Translations under genes and position numbers: made by a program
The notes under the pieces: model-generated
Told to the model about the DNA's origin: nothing
The model's database searches: none
The model's input: the letters and a program-made list of their open reading frames with translations, nothing else
In this document: in pieces, positions 43,010-52,322 of the stretch
Position numbering within the stretch: the stretch's first letter is position 1
Layout: the number at the start of each line of letters is the position of its first letter
From: PALSA-612 sp963776375
GTDB lineage: Bacteria; Actinomycetota; Thermoleophilia; Gaiellales; Gaiellaceae
Assembly: GCA_963776375.1 (NCBI GenBank)
Contig: CAVZMF010000001.1
Span: forward strand, 186,001-250,000
Reading direction: 5' to 3'
Length of the DNA: 64,000 nucleotides

Positions 43010-43753
43010 TCATGCTCCTTTCGGAAAGGCGAGTGTCTTGAGGATCTGGTTCGCCTTGGTGAGGAAGGCCGGGAACTGGTTCGCGGGCAGGGCGACGTCC
43101 GCGATGTAGACGACGACGGTCTTTCCTCTCACGTTCAGGGTGATGATGCGGAAGAGCCAGCCGTGCTCGAGCTCAATGGCGTCCGGGCCGCCGCCCACCG
43201 CGCCACCGGGCTTCGTGAAGGGGAGGAAGATGTGTCGTTCTCCGACGATCTGGCCGTCGAACTGGTAGCCGTAGAACCCGGCGAGCCTGGTGCGTGTCGT
43301 AGGTTGGTACGTGGCCTCGTTCCTCGGCAGCCCGGTTCGGAGGTGGTTCACCGCGGTGGCAGCCGAGGGCGTCTGTCCGTACGAGGTCGAGATCACGACG
43401 GAGCCGCGTGGGGGGCTTGTGCCTGATCCCTGTCCGAACGAGACCCAGCCGTAGAACGGGGGGTAGCCGATGAAGCGACCTTCCGCGACCTGGCAGCCCG
43501 AGCTGCCTGTCTTCCACTGCCCTCCCGACCAGCTCCCGTCGGGAGGGGTCAGGCGCAGCGCGATCGGGAATTTGCTGGCCTGATACGTAACGCGGGATTG
43601 CAGGGGAATCGACTTCCCCACAGGGCAGATCACGAAGCTCACGGGCAGATCCGGAGGCTTCGCGGTCGCAGCTTTCGCTGCGGCCACCGAAGCGATCCCG
43701 GACACAGCAAGCAGGGCAAGGATGGGGATGCGCAGACGTTCGAGGGGTTTCAC
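43010..43753 (-). CDS. secreted hypothetical protein (247 aa)
   Basis: Signal peptide VKPLERLRIPILALLAVSGI with cleavage near AKAATA (about residue 32). The mature domain of about 215 aa has one Cys pair (ICPVG, SSGCQVAEG) and beta-rich stretches such as LFRIITLNVRGKTVVVYIAD. GTG 43753 is right after AAAGGAGACGAAG. It lies one base before the beta-helix gene. No family is recognised. Confidence 0.7.
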   Translation of the reverse strand: MKPLERLRIPILALLAVSGIASVAAAKAATAKPPDLPVSFVICPVGKSIPLQSRVTYQASKFPIALRLTPPDGSWSGGQWKTGSSGCQVAEGRFIGYPPFYGWVSFGQGSGTSPPRGSVVISTSYGQTPSAATAVNHLRTGLPRNEATYQPTTRTRLAGFYGYQFDGQIVGERHIFLPFTKPGGAVGGGPDAIELEHGWLFRIITLNVRGKTVVVYIADVALPANQFPAFLTKANQILKTLAFPKGA

Positions 43754-43796
43754 CTTCGTCTCCTTTTCGAATCGGGACGGGCTGGGGCAGTGACCG

Positions 43797-44408
43797 CTAC
43801 GCGTCGAGGGCGGCACAGATCGTCTGGACCACGGACGGGGCGCCTGCGAGCAGGTCGAGGAATCCCGACGGCCCTGCCTGGAAGTCGAGTGAGCCGTCGG
43901 GCGCGAAGATGTCTCTGCCCGCACCGATGACAAGGGGGGCGCCCTTCGCAGGCATCAACACGAACTCTCCGGTCCACGTCGCCGTGGCCGAGCCGAGGTG
44001 GCCGGGTATGGCCAGCACGTCGGTCTGGATCCACGTCTGCCTGTACTGGAGCGTGGTGCCGCTCACATCGTTCGAGAGCTGGCCCTCGAAGCGGTCGTGG
44101 CGGTAGCGTTTGACGAGGTTGCCGTCGGGGTCGTAGTCGCGCCTCGCGAGCTCCTGCTGGGTTGCGCTGTCGGCGATGCCGAATGTGCCCGGGCCGCTTC
44201 CGCATACGAGCCCGGTGTCGACCGGTCCGTAGGACGAGTCGATCGACCCCTGGCAGATCGTGCCGTTCCCGACCGCCTTGCACGTCTCGAACGAAGGCGG
44301 CGGCGGTTTCAGGGTCTGCGTAACCGGCTGACCGCCGAGGCCGGCGGGCGCGAGCGTGAGCGCCGCAAGCACGGCGGCAACGAGCGTGAAGCATCCGAGC
44401 GTTCTCAT
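43797..44408 (-). CDS. secreted hypothetical protein (203 aa)
   Basis: Signal peptide MRTLGCFTLVAAVLAALTLA (cleavage near GLGG, about residue 25). A Cys-containing mature region follows (FETCKAVGNGTICQGSIDSS, then GLVCGSGPGTF and QTICAALDA). CAAGGAGATCAAACG precedes ATG 44408, which overlaps the stop of the 92-aa gene. Second gene of the secreted operon. The function is unknown. Confidence 0.7.
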   Translation of the reverse strand: MRTLGCFTLVAAVLAALTLAPAGLGGQPVTQTLKPPPPSFETCKAVGNGTICQGSIDSSYGPVDTGLVCGSGPGTFGIADSATQQELARRDYDPDGNLVKRYRHDRFEGQLSNDVSGTTLQYRQTWIQTDVLAIPGHLGSATATWTGEFVLMPAKGAPLVIGAGRDIFAPDGSLDFQAGPSGFLDLLAGAPSVVQTICAALDA

Positions 44409-44683
44409 CGTTTGATCTCCTTGTGGTTGGATGGGTGCGTCGCAGATCGATCTCCGCTCCGCGCGAGCACGAGGCTGCCGGCCACGAGGAGCGCGGCCCC
44501 GACCCCGGCTGCGGCGCCGATGCCTGCGTCGCCCCAGCGGAAGCCGTCGTCGACCTTGACGACGATCGGCTCGGGGTTCGGGTGCGGCGCCGGTGCTCCA
44601 GCATGAGCCGCCGGGCATAGGGCAGCGAGAACGACCGCAGCGGCGATCGACCGGCGGCCGACTGCTGAGCGGATCGAGCACAT
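44405..44683 (-). CDS. small exported membrane-anchored protein (92 aa)
   Basis: Signal sequence RSIAAAVVLAALCPAAHAG is followed by a short extracellular stretch (PEPIVVKVDDGFRWGDAGIG) and a C-terminal transmembrane helix (AAAGVGAALLVAGSLVLARS) with a short cytoplasmic tail. It is the first gene of the minus operon, divergent from the SARP fusion gene with 117 bp between the starts. Its TGA overlaps the next ATG. Confidence 0.6.
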   Translation of the reverse strand: MCSIRSAVGRRSIAAAVVLAALCPAAHAGAPAPHPNPEPIVVKVDDGFRWGDAGIGAAAGVGAALLVAGSLVLARSGDRSATHPSNHKEIKR

Positions 44684-44800
44684 GCCGGCAGCCTGAGCCG
44701 GGGCGGCAGGAGATTGTGGTGATTGGACCTAAACCGTGGTAAAACCGCTGCGTTCGGGCTTCTTTCGCGCAGTCCAGAGCCGCAACTGAGAAGAGGCGTC

Positions 44801-47800
44801 TTGGAGTTTCGGATTCTCGGCCCGCTCGAGGTCGAGGACGACGGTCGGACGATCCCCCTGGCCGGGGCAAAGCAGCGAGCGGTCCTCGCCCTGCTCGTGC
44901 TGGCTCGAGGCCGGCCCGTGTCGACCGAGCTCCTGATCGAGGAGATCTGGAACGGCGTACCGCCCGGGCGGGCCCTGAAGAGCGTGCAGGTCTATGTCTC
45001 GCAGCTGCGCAAGGCGCTCGGAGACGGCCGCCTGATCACCCGCGGGCGCGGGTACGAGCTGGCGCTCGCGCCGGGCGAGCTGGACGCGGACCGCTTCGAG
45101 GAGCTCGTCCGGGAGGCCTCGGGCAAGCCGCCTCCAGAGGCGGCGGCTCGCTTACGGGAGGCGCTGCGACTCTTTCGCGGCGAGCCGCTCGCCGATCTGA
45201 GCCTGGAGCCGTGGGCGCAGCCGGAGATCGCCCGGCTGAACGAGCGCCGACTGGAGGCGCTGGAGGCGCGCATCGACGCCGACCTCGCGCTCGGCCGCCA
45301 CCGCGAGCTCGTGCCCGAGCTGGAGGCGCTGGTGGAAGCGCATCCGTTCCGCGAGCATCTGCTCGAGCAGCTCGTGCTCGCCCTGTACCGATCGGGGCGC
45401 CAGGCCGGCGCGCTCGACGCCTACCGGCGCGGCGCTGCTCGGCTACGCGGCGAACTCGGGCTCGAGCCGGGCCGCCCGCTGCAGGAGCTCGAGCAGGGCA
45501 TCCTCCGGCAGGATCCGGCTCTTGACGCGCCGCGCCCGCCTGCGTCCCGTCGGCCGAACAGCCGGGGCTGGAAGCTCGTCCTCGCGGGCGCTGCTCTCGT
45601 ACTCGCGGCCGCGGGCGCAGCGATCGGCGTCGTCCTGACGCGCGGCGGCGGCGCCTCGCTCGTCTCGCTACCACCCGGCGTCGCGATCGTCGACGCCTCG
45701 AGCGGCCGCCCCGTCTCCTCGATCCCGTGGGCCGAGCTGAAGTGGCCTGCCGAGGTAACCACGGGGGACGGGAGCTTCTGGGTCTTGACCCTGGACGGCT
45801 ACTCGCTCGTGCGGATCGATCCGAAGAACGGGCGCGTCCTCGGCCGAGTCAGCTCGCCGTTCGGCGGCAATGCCCTCGGGTGGCTCGTCGATGGACGCAG
45901 CGTCTGGTTCAGCGGCCCCCGTCTCGCGCGCATGGACGTTTCCTCGGGTAACGAGGCGAATCGCTTCTCGTTGACCCGTGATCCGCGCGATGACCAGCTG
46001 GCCGGGCTGGCTCGCGGCGCGGGCTCGCTCTGGGTCGCGCGCCAGCACCCGGGCCAACTCCTACGGGTCGACCCAACGACCGGTGCCGTACTGCATCGCG
46101 TCGTCAACCTGCCGGACGCGTACATCGTCGCGTACGGCGACGGCGCGGCCTGGGTAGCCGCCTACGACACCGTCGTGCGAGTCGACGCGGCAACGAACAC
46201 GATCACGCGCGTGCCGCTGCCGCCCCCGATCGCGGAGATCGCCGTCGGCGGGGGCTTCGCCTGGGCGTCGAACGAGGCGAAGGGGGTCGTCTACAAGATC
46301 GATCAGTCAGGGCAGATCGTCGCGGCTTACGAGACCGGTCTCGGAGCCAGGGAGATGTCGTACGCCGACGGGACGCTGTGGGTGGTCAACCAGGACATCG
46401 GCACGCTGACAGGTATCGACGCGGCCACGGGCGACCAGCGCACCTTCCGCTTCGGCCATCCGCTCGAATCGGTCGCGGCTCTGCACGGGAAGCTGCTCGT
46501 CGAGATCAATCAAGGGCGCACCTACGAAGACCGGATCAATGCGCTTACCGGCAGGGTGGTGCGGCTGATCGATCCCACCTACGAGTTCGACCATCCCGAC
46601 CCGGCGATCTCGGGAAACGGCTACGTGCACTCCTTCATGTTCCAGGCCGAGCGCGCCACCTGTGCGCCGCTGCTCGCCTACCCGGATGCTCCGCCGCCCC
46701 GCGGCCAGCACCTTGCCCCGGAGGTTGCGTCGTCGATGCCGAAGCTGTCAACCGACAGGCACACGTACACGTTCACAGTGAGGAGCGGCTTCCGCTTCGC
46801 CCCGCCCTCGAACGCCCCGCTTGACGCACAGACCTTCCGCTACTCGATCGAGCGAGCGCTCGATCCGAGGCTTGGACCGCGAGCGCCCGGCATCAACTAC
46901 CTGAGCGATCTCGTGGGCGCACCAGCCTTCCACGCCGGACAAGCAGCACACGTGGCAGGGATCCGTGTGCGCGGCAACCGCATCTCGTTCACGCTGACAC
47001 GTCCCTCCCCGGACTTCCTCGAGCGACTCGCCCTCCCCTACTTCTGCCCCGTACCGCGGACGACGCCCATCCTCCAGAACGGCGTCGGCCTCTACACGGG
47101 CCCCGCTCCGCCGGGTGCCGGCCCCTACTTCTTCTGGGGCCTGGTCTTCAACGGCGAGTACGCAATCCTGAAACGCAACCCGAACTACGGAGGCTCACGC
47201 CCCCAGCGGCTCGACGCGATCGCCTTTCGCGAGGGGATCGACACCGAGAAAGCGATCGGATGGGTCGAGCACGGTCGCTACGACGCGATAGAGCAGTACG
47301 ACCCTCTGCTCGCGCCGGGCGGCGCGGTAGCACGCCGCTTCGCCACCGCCAAGCCGCCGAGCGGGGTCGCCTATCGCGGCTTCCCCCAGCACCTCACCGC
47401 CTACCTGGCGCTCAACGCGGCCAGAACCCCATTTTCCGACGAGAGGCTCCGACGCGCAGTCGCGGCAGCACTCGACCGCACGACGCTGGCCACGATCGCC
47501 AACCTGACACCGACCGACCGACTGCTGCCGCCCGCCGTTCCCGGCGCGGGAGCGCCACTTGTACAGGAGCCGGATCTCACACGCGCCCGCCTGCTCGCAG
47601 GCACGACGCACGTCACCGTGCGCATGGCCGTGCAGTCAGACGATGCTATGGGCCACCGACTCGTCGACGCCATCCATACTGCGCTCGCTCCCCTCGGCAT
47701 CGACGTGCAGGCCGCCCCGGTCGGCGATCTGGCGGCTGCGCTGCACGAGCCGTCCACCCACGTTCAGCTCGCAGCAGTGACCACCTCCCTCGATTACCCC

Positions 47801-48085
47801 GATCCGGGCTCGCTGCTCGCGCAAATGCTGGGCAAGGACGTTCCCGCCGCATGGCTACCGGCCTCGACCCGCCCCGCGATCGCCCGCCTGGCGCAGCTGA
47901 CCGGACCGGCGCGCGACCGGGCAGCACTCACGCTCGCGGCGCGACTCGCAACCCGCGACGTCCCCGTCGTCCCCTACGGAACTCGGGAGCTCGGCACACT
48001 CGCCGGCCCCCGCCTCGGCTGCCGCGTATGGAACGGCATCGACCCGGCCCTCGACCTCGCCGCGCTCTGCCTCAAAAAGTCGTAG
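44801..48085 (+). CDS. SARP/BTAD regulator fused to membrane helix, beta-propeller and solute-binding domain
   Basis: Unusual one-protein sensor-regulator of about 1094 aa. Residues 1-95: OmpR/SARP winged helix (EFRILGPLEVEDDGRTIPLA, then SVQVYVSQLRKALGDGRLIT). Residues 97-245: BTAD helical domain. A basic linker follows, and one transmembrane helix at about 257-278 (KLVLAGAALVLAAAGAAIGV). Then YVTN/NHL-type propeller blades (FWVLTLDGYSLVRIDPKNGR, and similar) to about 595. Finally an SBP_bac_5/OppA-like domain (TYTFTVRSGFRF, LRRAVAAALDRTTLATIANL) to the end. TTG 44801 after GAAGAGG was chosen because SARP homology starts there. It probably senses an extracytoplasmic peptide-like ligand and regulates the divergent secreted operon; this is inference. 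Confidence 0.85.
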   Translation: MEFRILGPLEVEDDGRTIPLAGAKQRAVLALLVLARGRPVSTELLIEEIWNGVPPGRALKSVQVYVSQLRKALGDGRLITRGRGYELALAPGELDADRFEELVREASGKPPPEAAARLREALRLFRGEPLADLSLEPWAQPEIARLNERRLEALEARIDADLALGRHRELVPELEALVEAHPFREHLLEQLVLALYRSGRQAGALDAYRRGAARLRGELGLEPGRPLQELEQGILRQDPALDAPRPPASRRPNSRGWKLVLAGAALVLAAAGAAIGVVLTRGGGASLVSLPPGVAIVDASSGRPVSSIPWAELKWPAEVTTGDGSFWVLTLDGYSLVRIDPKNGRVLGRVSSPFGGNALGWLVDGRSVWFSGPRLARMDVSSGNEANRFSLTRDPRDDQLAGLARGAGSLWVARQHPGQLLRVDPTTGAVLHRVVNLPDAYIVAYGDGAAWVAAYDTVVRVDAATNTITRVPLPPPIAEIAVGGGFAWASNEAKGVVYKIDQSGQIVAAYETGLGAREMSYADGTLWVVNQDIGTLTGIDAATGDQRTFRFGHPLESVAALHGKLLVEINQGRTYEDRINALTGRVVRLIDPTYEFDHPDPAISGNGYVHSFMFQAERATCAPLLAYPDAPPPRGQHLAPEVASSMPKLSTDRHTYTFTVRSGFRFAPPSNAPLDAQTFRYSIERALDPRLGPRAPGINYLSDLVGAPAFHAGQAAHVAGIRVRGNRISFTLTRPSPDFLERLALPYFCPVPRTTPILQNGVGLYTGPAPPGAGPYFFWGLVFNGEYAILKRNPNYGGSRPQRLDAIAFREGIDTEKAIGWVEHGRYDAIEQYDPLLAPGGAVARRFATAKPPSGVAYRGFPQHLTAYLALNAARTPFSDERLRRAVAAALDRTTLATIANLTPTDRLLPPAVPGAGAPLVQEPDLTRARLLAGTTHVTVRMAVQSDDAMGHRLVDAIHTALAPLGIDVQAAPVGDLAAALHEPSTHVQLAAVTTSLDYPDPGSLLAQMLGKDVPAAWLPASTRPAIARLAQLTGPARDRAALTLAARLATRDVPVVPYGTRELGTLAGPRLGCRVWNGIDPALDLAALCLKKS

Positions 48086-48249
48086 CAGCAGGCGCAGGGA
48101 CCGCTTCCCCGCTACGCACCGCGGACAGCCCCAGCCCACAACTGCCTCCCGCCGAAAGCGCTCTGCTTGGCCATGCCAGCCACCAGCCTGGTCGGTAGCG
48201 AGCCCTCGAGGGCCGATTCTTTTCCTGCAGCCCCGCTACTAGTAGGGGC

Positions 48250-48312
48250 TGACCGACCGAAGCATGCACGCCTTCTCGCCCGCACACTCGCGCTCGCGCA
48301 CGCATGAGGAGA
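48250..48312 (-). repeat. family-2 dispersed repeat, copy 4
   Basis: Reversed copy: GACCGACCGAAGCATGCACG, then GCACACTCGCGCTCGCGCAC. It lies in the 454-bp gene-free interval between the SARP fusion and the convergent marR gene. The rest of 48086-48539 shows no gene. Confidence 0.55.
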
Positions 48313-48539
48313 GCGTGGCTTCCGAGGCGGTTTCGCGGCCGGCGGCTTCGGTGCGTGTGGGGCATGTGTTTCGACCGAACCTGCTAGCCGGTCACGCTGC
48401 CGGCCCCCGGCCCCGTTTCGAGCGGGTCGGCTACGGCCGATAGCGATGCCGTAGGTTGGTTGCGACGGGCCGACCCAGTTCCTCTACCGCTACCGCTTCG
48501 GCGTGGAGAATGAGGTGCCGAAATCGCAGGTGACCGGGG

Positions 48540-49040
48540 TCAGCGCTCTTGGTAGGGCGCTTGCGCCTCGGCGCTGAGGACGCGGAGTCCTTCGATGAAG
48601 TGCTTTCGGGTTTCTGGATCGAGCTTCTGCAGGGTTCTCCGGAGTGGCTCTAGTCGCGCCTTGGCGAACTGTTCGAGGGCGCTGCGCATGTTGTCGGGCA
48701 GTGAGACGATTGTGCGGCGTCGGTCTGCGTCGTCTTCGTGGCGCTCGACGAAGCCGGCGCGGTCGAGTTCGCCGACGAGGAGGCTGGTCGTCGCCGGGGC
48801 GAGCGCTACTTTCGAGGCGAGGTCGCCGACGGTCTGGGGGCCCGTGGAGGCAAGCGTGAGGAGGAGTCGTCCATGGCGCTCTCCGAGGCCGGCGTCGAGG
48901 AAGTCGCGCTTGAGTGGCTCGACGTCGCGCAGGGTCGGCCCACCGTGGCGCAGTGCACGGAAGAGTGTCGGCAGGAGCCGTTGAAGCTCGCGCAGATCGT
49001 CGTTGATGCTGCTTGGCGCGGATGTGGAGGAACTGGTCAT
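48540..49040 (-). CDS. MarR-family transcriptional regulator (166 aa)
   Basis: Winged-helix dimer: RHGRLLLTLASTGPQTVGDL, then ASKVALAPATTSLLVGELDR (recognition helix) and AGFVERHEDDADRRRTIVSL (wing with the DxRR signature). Helical N- and C-termini form the dimer interface. It is divergent from the MMPL exporter gene, whose promoter it most likely represses. The candidate operator is at 49093-49103. Confidence 0.92.
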   Translation of the reverse strand: MTSSSTSAPSSINDDLRELQRLLPTLFRALRHGGPTLRDVEPLKRDFLDAGLGERHGRLLLTLASTGPQTVGDLASKVALAPATTSLLVGELDRAGFVERHEDDADRRRTIVSLPDNMRSALEQFAKARLEPLRRTLQKLDPETRKHFIEGLRVLSAEAQAPYQER

Positions 49041-49092
49041 TCAGGGAACCGTTCGGTGTGCGACCGCCGGAGGCGGGTTAGCTGTACACTCT

Positions 49093-49103
49093 ATCAGCTT
49101 GAT
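49093..49103. promoter_or_regulatory. candidate MarR operator
   Basis: ATCAGCTTGAT is a near-palindrome in the AT-rich 93-bp region between marR (start 49040) and the MMPL gene (start 49134). The neighbouring TTGATTTTCAA (49099-49109) is also symmetric around its centre. Confidence 0.45.
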
Positions 49104-49133
49104 TTTCAACCTATTTTGCGGAGAGCTGCTCGC

Positions 49134-51302
49134 GTGTTGACGCTGGCTCGCTGGTCGAGCGACCACCGCCGCGCCGTGGTCGCGCTGTGGATCGTCGTGC
49201 TCGTCGCCGTGATGGGGATCTCGCGGGTGGTCGGCAGTCATTACGGCAACAACTTCACGTTGCCGGGCACGGACGCGCAGCGGGCCGCGGATCTGCTCTC
49301 GAGTCGGTTTCCAGCCCAGTCTGGTGACTCGGATCAGATCGTCCTGCGCACGCCGATTGGGACTCTGGCCGCTCCGGCGGTGCAACGGAAGGTTGCGCGG
49401 ATGCTGGGCGAGGTGGCGCGGCTGCCGCACGTCACCTCGGTGACGAGCCCGTTTGCTCCGGGGCGCAGGGCGATCTCCCGGGAGGGCACGATCGGGTTTG
49501 CGACGGTTGCGTTCGACCAGCGCGCGAATGTGCTTCCCACCTCGGCGATCAAGAAGGTGATCGCCACTGCCACCGCAGCCCGCTCCCCGGATCTCCAGGT
49601 GGAACTGACCGGGCAGGCGATCGAGCAGGCACAGCAGGCATCGATTGGCTACACGGCGATCGTCGGTCTAGGCGCTGCCATCGTCGTGTTGCTGATCAGC
49701 TTCGGCTCGATGCTCGCCATGGGCCTGCCGGTCGTCACGGCGCTGTTCGGGCTCGGCACCGGCCTCGGCCTGATCGGGCTCCTCAGCCAGGTGCTGAGCA
49801 TGCCGGACTTTTCGTCCGAGCTCGCGCTGATGATCGGCCTCGGCGTAGGGATCGACTACTCCCTGTTTATCGTCACCCGCTACCGCGAGGCGTTCAACCG
49901 CAACGGCGGCGACGTGCGGGGAGCAGTTGCCGAGGCGATGAACACCGCCGGCCGGGCGGTGATCTTTGCCGGGATCACGGTCGTGATCGCCTTGATGGGG
50001 ATGTTCACGCTCGGCGTCAGCTTCCTCTACGGGCTCGCGATCTCGTCGTCAGTCGCCGTGCTGCTCGTGCTCGTCGCATCTCTCACCCTGCTTCCGGCGC
50101 TGCTCACATTCTTCGGCCGACGGATCGGCAAGCCGGGACTGCTCGCACGGCGCCGGAAGACACCCCCCGGGGACAGGAGCAGCTTCTGGACGCGCTGGAT
50201 CGCGACGATCCAGCGCCGGCCATGGCTCGCCTTCGTCGCCTCGGCCGCGTTCATGCTCGTCCTCGCCTCACCCGCGCTCAGCCTCCGGCTCGGCAACACC
50301 GACGCCGGCAACGACCCCAAAGGGCAGACGACACGCAAGGCATACGATCTGCTCGCCCAGGGCTTCGGCAAAGGCTTCGCAGGCCCGCTGCTCGTCGCCG
50401 TCAAGCTGCCCGGCCCCGGTCGGACCGCCGGGCTACAGAAACTCACATCCGCTCTTCGCGGGACGCCGGGCGTCGCCGCTGTCTCGCCGCCGCGCCTGAG
50501 CCCGAGCCGAGACGTCGCCACGATCTCCGCCTACCCCGACTCCTCGCCACAAAGCAAGCAGACCGAGAGTCTCGTCAACCACCTCCGCCGCGACGTCATC
50601 CCGCCGATCGAGCGTGCCACCGGCACGACCGCCTACATCGGCGGCGTCACCGCCGCCCAGATCGACTTCTCGCGCGTACTGGCGAACAAGCTCTGGCTGT
50701 TCATCGGCGTCGTCGTCCTGCTCTCGGCACTCCTGCTGATGATCGTCTTCCGCTCGCTGCTGATCCCCCTGCAAGCAGCCGCGATGAACCTGCTCTCGAT
50801 CGGCGCCTCGATGGGCATCGTCGTCGCCGTCTTCCAGTGGGGCTGGCTCGGTTCCGCCCTCGGCATCGAGCCCGGCCCGATCGCGGCTTTCCTGCCCGTG
50901 ATGGTGTTCGCGATCGTTTTCGGGCTCTCGATGGACTACGAGGTCTTCCTCGTCAGCCGCATCCACGAAGAATGGACACACGGCGCCGACAGCAGCGAAG
51001 CCGTGCGCGAGGGCCTGATCCGTACCGGCAGGGTGATCACCGCGGCCGCCGCCGTCATGGTCGCCGTCTTCGCCAGCTTCATCCTCGGCGGCCAACGCGT
51101 CCTCGAACTGTTCGGACTCGCACTCGCGAGCGCCGTCCTGCTCGACGCCGTCGTCATCCGCTGCATCCTCCTACCGGCCACCCTCCAACTCCTCGGCGAA
51201 CGAACATGGTGGTTCCCCGCCCGGCTCGACCGACGCCTCCCCCGACTCGCAATCGAACCCGGCCCCCAACGGCACTCCCGCTCAGCCGCCGAGCCCGCCT
51301 AG
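49134..51302 (+). CDS. MMPL/RND-family membrane transporter (722 aa)
   Basis: Proton-driven exporter of lipids or drugs. Two MMPL halves are visible: a first transmembrane helix (AVVALWIVVLVAVMGISRVV), a periplasmic loop, helices 2-6 with MIGLGVGIDYSLFIVTRYRE (conserved GIDY), then a second set with FAIVFGLSMDYEVFLVSRIH (SMDY) and a C-terminal basic tail. GTG 49134 follows GGAG at 49120; the longer upstream frame overlaps the marR gene and is not real. Regulation by the divergent MarR protein is likely. Confidence 0.92.
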   Translation: MLTLARWSSDHRRAVVALWIVVLVAVMGISRVVGSHYGNNFTLPGTDAQRAADLLSSRFPAQSGDSDQIVLRTPIGTLAAPAVQRKVARMLGEVARLPHVTSVTSPFAPGRRAISREGTIGFATVAFDQRANVLPTSAIKKVIATATAARSPDLQVELTGQAIEQAQQASIGYTAIVGLGAAIVVLLISFGSMLAMGLPVVTALFGLGTGLGLIGLLSQVLSMPDFSSELALMIGLGVGIDYSLFIVTRYREAFNRNGGDVRGAVAEAMNTAGRAVIFAGITVVIALMGMFTLGVSFLYGLAISSSVAVLLVLVASLTLLPALLTFFGRRIGKPGLLARRRKTPPGDRSSFWTRWIATIQRRPWLAFVASAAFMLVLASPALSLRLGNTDAGNDPKGQTTRKAYDLLAQGFGKGFAGPLLVAVKLPGPGRTAGLQKLTSALRGTPGVAAVSPPRLSPSRDVATISAYPDSSPQSKQTESLVNHLRRDVIPPIERATGTTAYIGGVTAAQIDFSRVLANKLWLFIGVVVLLSALLLMIVFRSLLIPLQAAAMNLLSIGASMGIVVAVFQWGWLGSALGIEPGPIAAFLPVMVFAIVFGLSMDYEVFLVSRIHEEWTHGADSSEAVREGLIRTGRVITAAAAVMVAVFASFILGGQRVLELFGLALASAVLLDAVVIRCILLPATLQLLGERTWWFPARLDRRLPRLAIEPGPQRHSRSAAEPA

Positions 51303-51398
51303 AACACGCCGGCGCCCCTGCTCGAGGCCTGCCCCCATTCCGCCTACCACCGCGACGATTGTGTTGATCTCCCACTAGACAGCAAGAAAGGACGTGGC

Positions 51399-52322
51399 AT
51401 GAAGGCATTCGTCCTCGACAACTTCGACAACGCACCGGCGGTTCGGAGCGATCTACGCGTGCCTGTGCCGGGCCGCAACGAGCTGCTCGTTCGTGTGCGC
51501 GCCTCCTCGGTCAACCCCGTCGATGTCCACATCGCCGCTGGTGCCCTCAAGGGCATGGCCGACTACGAGTTCCCCGTGACGATCGGCCGCGACTTCGCCG
51601 GCGTCGTCGACGAGGTCGGCTCGGCCGTCAGCCGCTATCAGGCGGGCGACGAGGTGTTCGGCTTCCTCCCACACGCGAACCCATCCGTGCACGACGGCAG
51701 CTGGGCCGAGCTGATCACTGTCCCCGAGGACAACTTCGTCGCGACCCGGCCGCAGAGCGTCGACATCGCCGCCGCAGGCGCCGCGCCGCTGGCCGGCATT
51801 ACTGCGCTCGCCGCAGCCGACGCGCTGCAGCTCGGCGAAGGCGAGACGGTGCTTGTCGTCGGCGCGACTGGCGGCGTCGGCAGCTTCTTCGTGCAACTCG
51901 CCGCTGCAGCCGGCGCAACCGTGATCGCTCCCGCACTTTCCGAAGACCAGGACTATCTCCGCGGACTCAGCGTTGCCGAACTCATCGACCGCAACGCCGA
52001 CCTCGCTGCCACGGTCCGCGAAGCACATCCCGAAGGAGTAGACGCGATGCTTGACCTCGCCAACTTCACCCCCAACACATCCCCGTTAAGAGACGGCGGA
52101 CGCCTCGCCTCGCCTCTCGGCGCAGCCGGCGACGGCCCCGGACGCTTCAACATCATGGCCCAACCGACACCCGAGAACCTCCAACGGCTAGCCGAGCTGA
52201 TCGACAACGGCACCGTCCGCGTCCCGGTCCAGCAGAGCTTCCAACTTGATCAGGCAGCCGAGGCGATGCAGACACAGCAAACCAACCACACCCACGGCAA
52301 GCTCGGGATCGCGATCGCGTAG
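51399..52322 (+). CDS. NADP-dependent MDR oxidoreductase (quinone reductase-like, 307 aa)
   Basis: Zinc-independent medium-chain dehydrogenase: GroES-like N-terminal domain (NELLVRVRASSVNPVDVHIA, then PVTIGRDFAGVVDEVGSAVS) and Rossmann domain (GETVLVVGATGGVGSFFVQL, i.e. AxxGxxG type NADPH loop). The structural zinc Cys lobe is absent, as in the quinone oxidoreductase branch. AAGAAAGGACGTGGC precedes ATG 51399. Plausible reductant of quinones or enones. Confidence 0.88.
   Translation: MKAFVLDNFDNAPAVRSDLRVPVPGRNELLVRVRASSVNPVDVHIAAGALKGMADYEFPVTIGRDFAGVVDEVGSAVSRYQAGDEVFGFLPHANPSVHDGSWAELITVPEDNFVATRPQSVDIAAAGAAPLAGITALAAADALQLGEGETVLVVGATGGVGSFFVQLAAAAGATVIAPALSEDQDYLRGLSVAELIDRNADLAATVREAHPEGVDAMLDLANFTPNTSPLRDGGRLASPLGAAGDGPGRFNIMAQPTPENLQRLAELIDNGTVRVPVQQSFQLDQAAEAMQTQQTNHTHGKLGIAIA

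Noticed and set aside
48738..49133. Upstream extension of the MMPL ORF
   Set aside because: It runs antisense through the marR gene; the GTG at 49134 with a ribosome binding site fits the family start.
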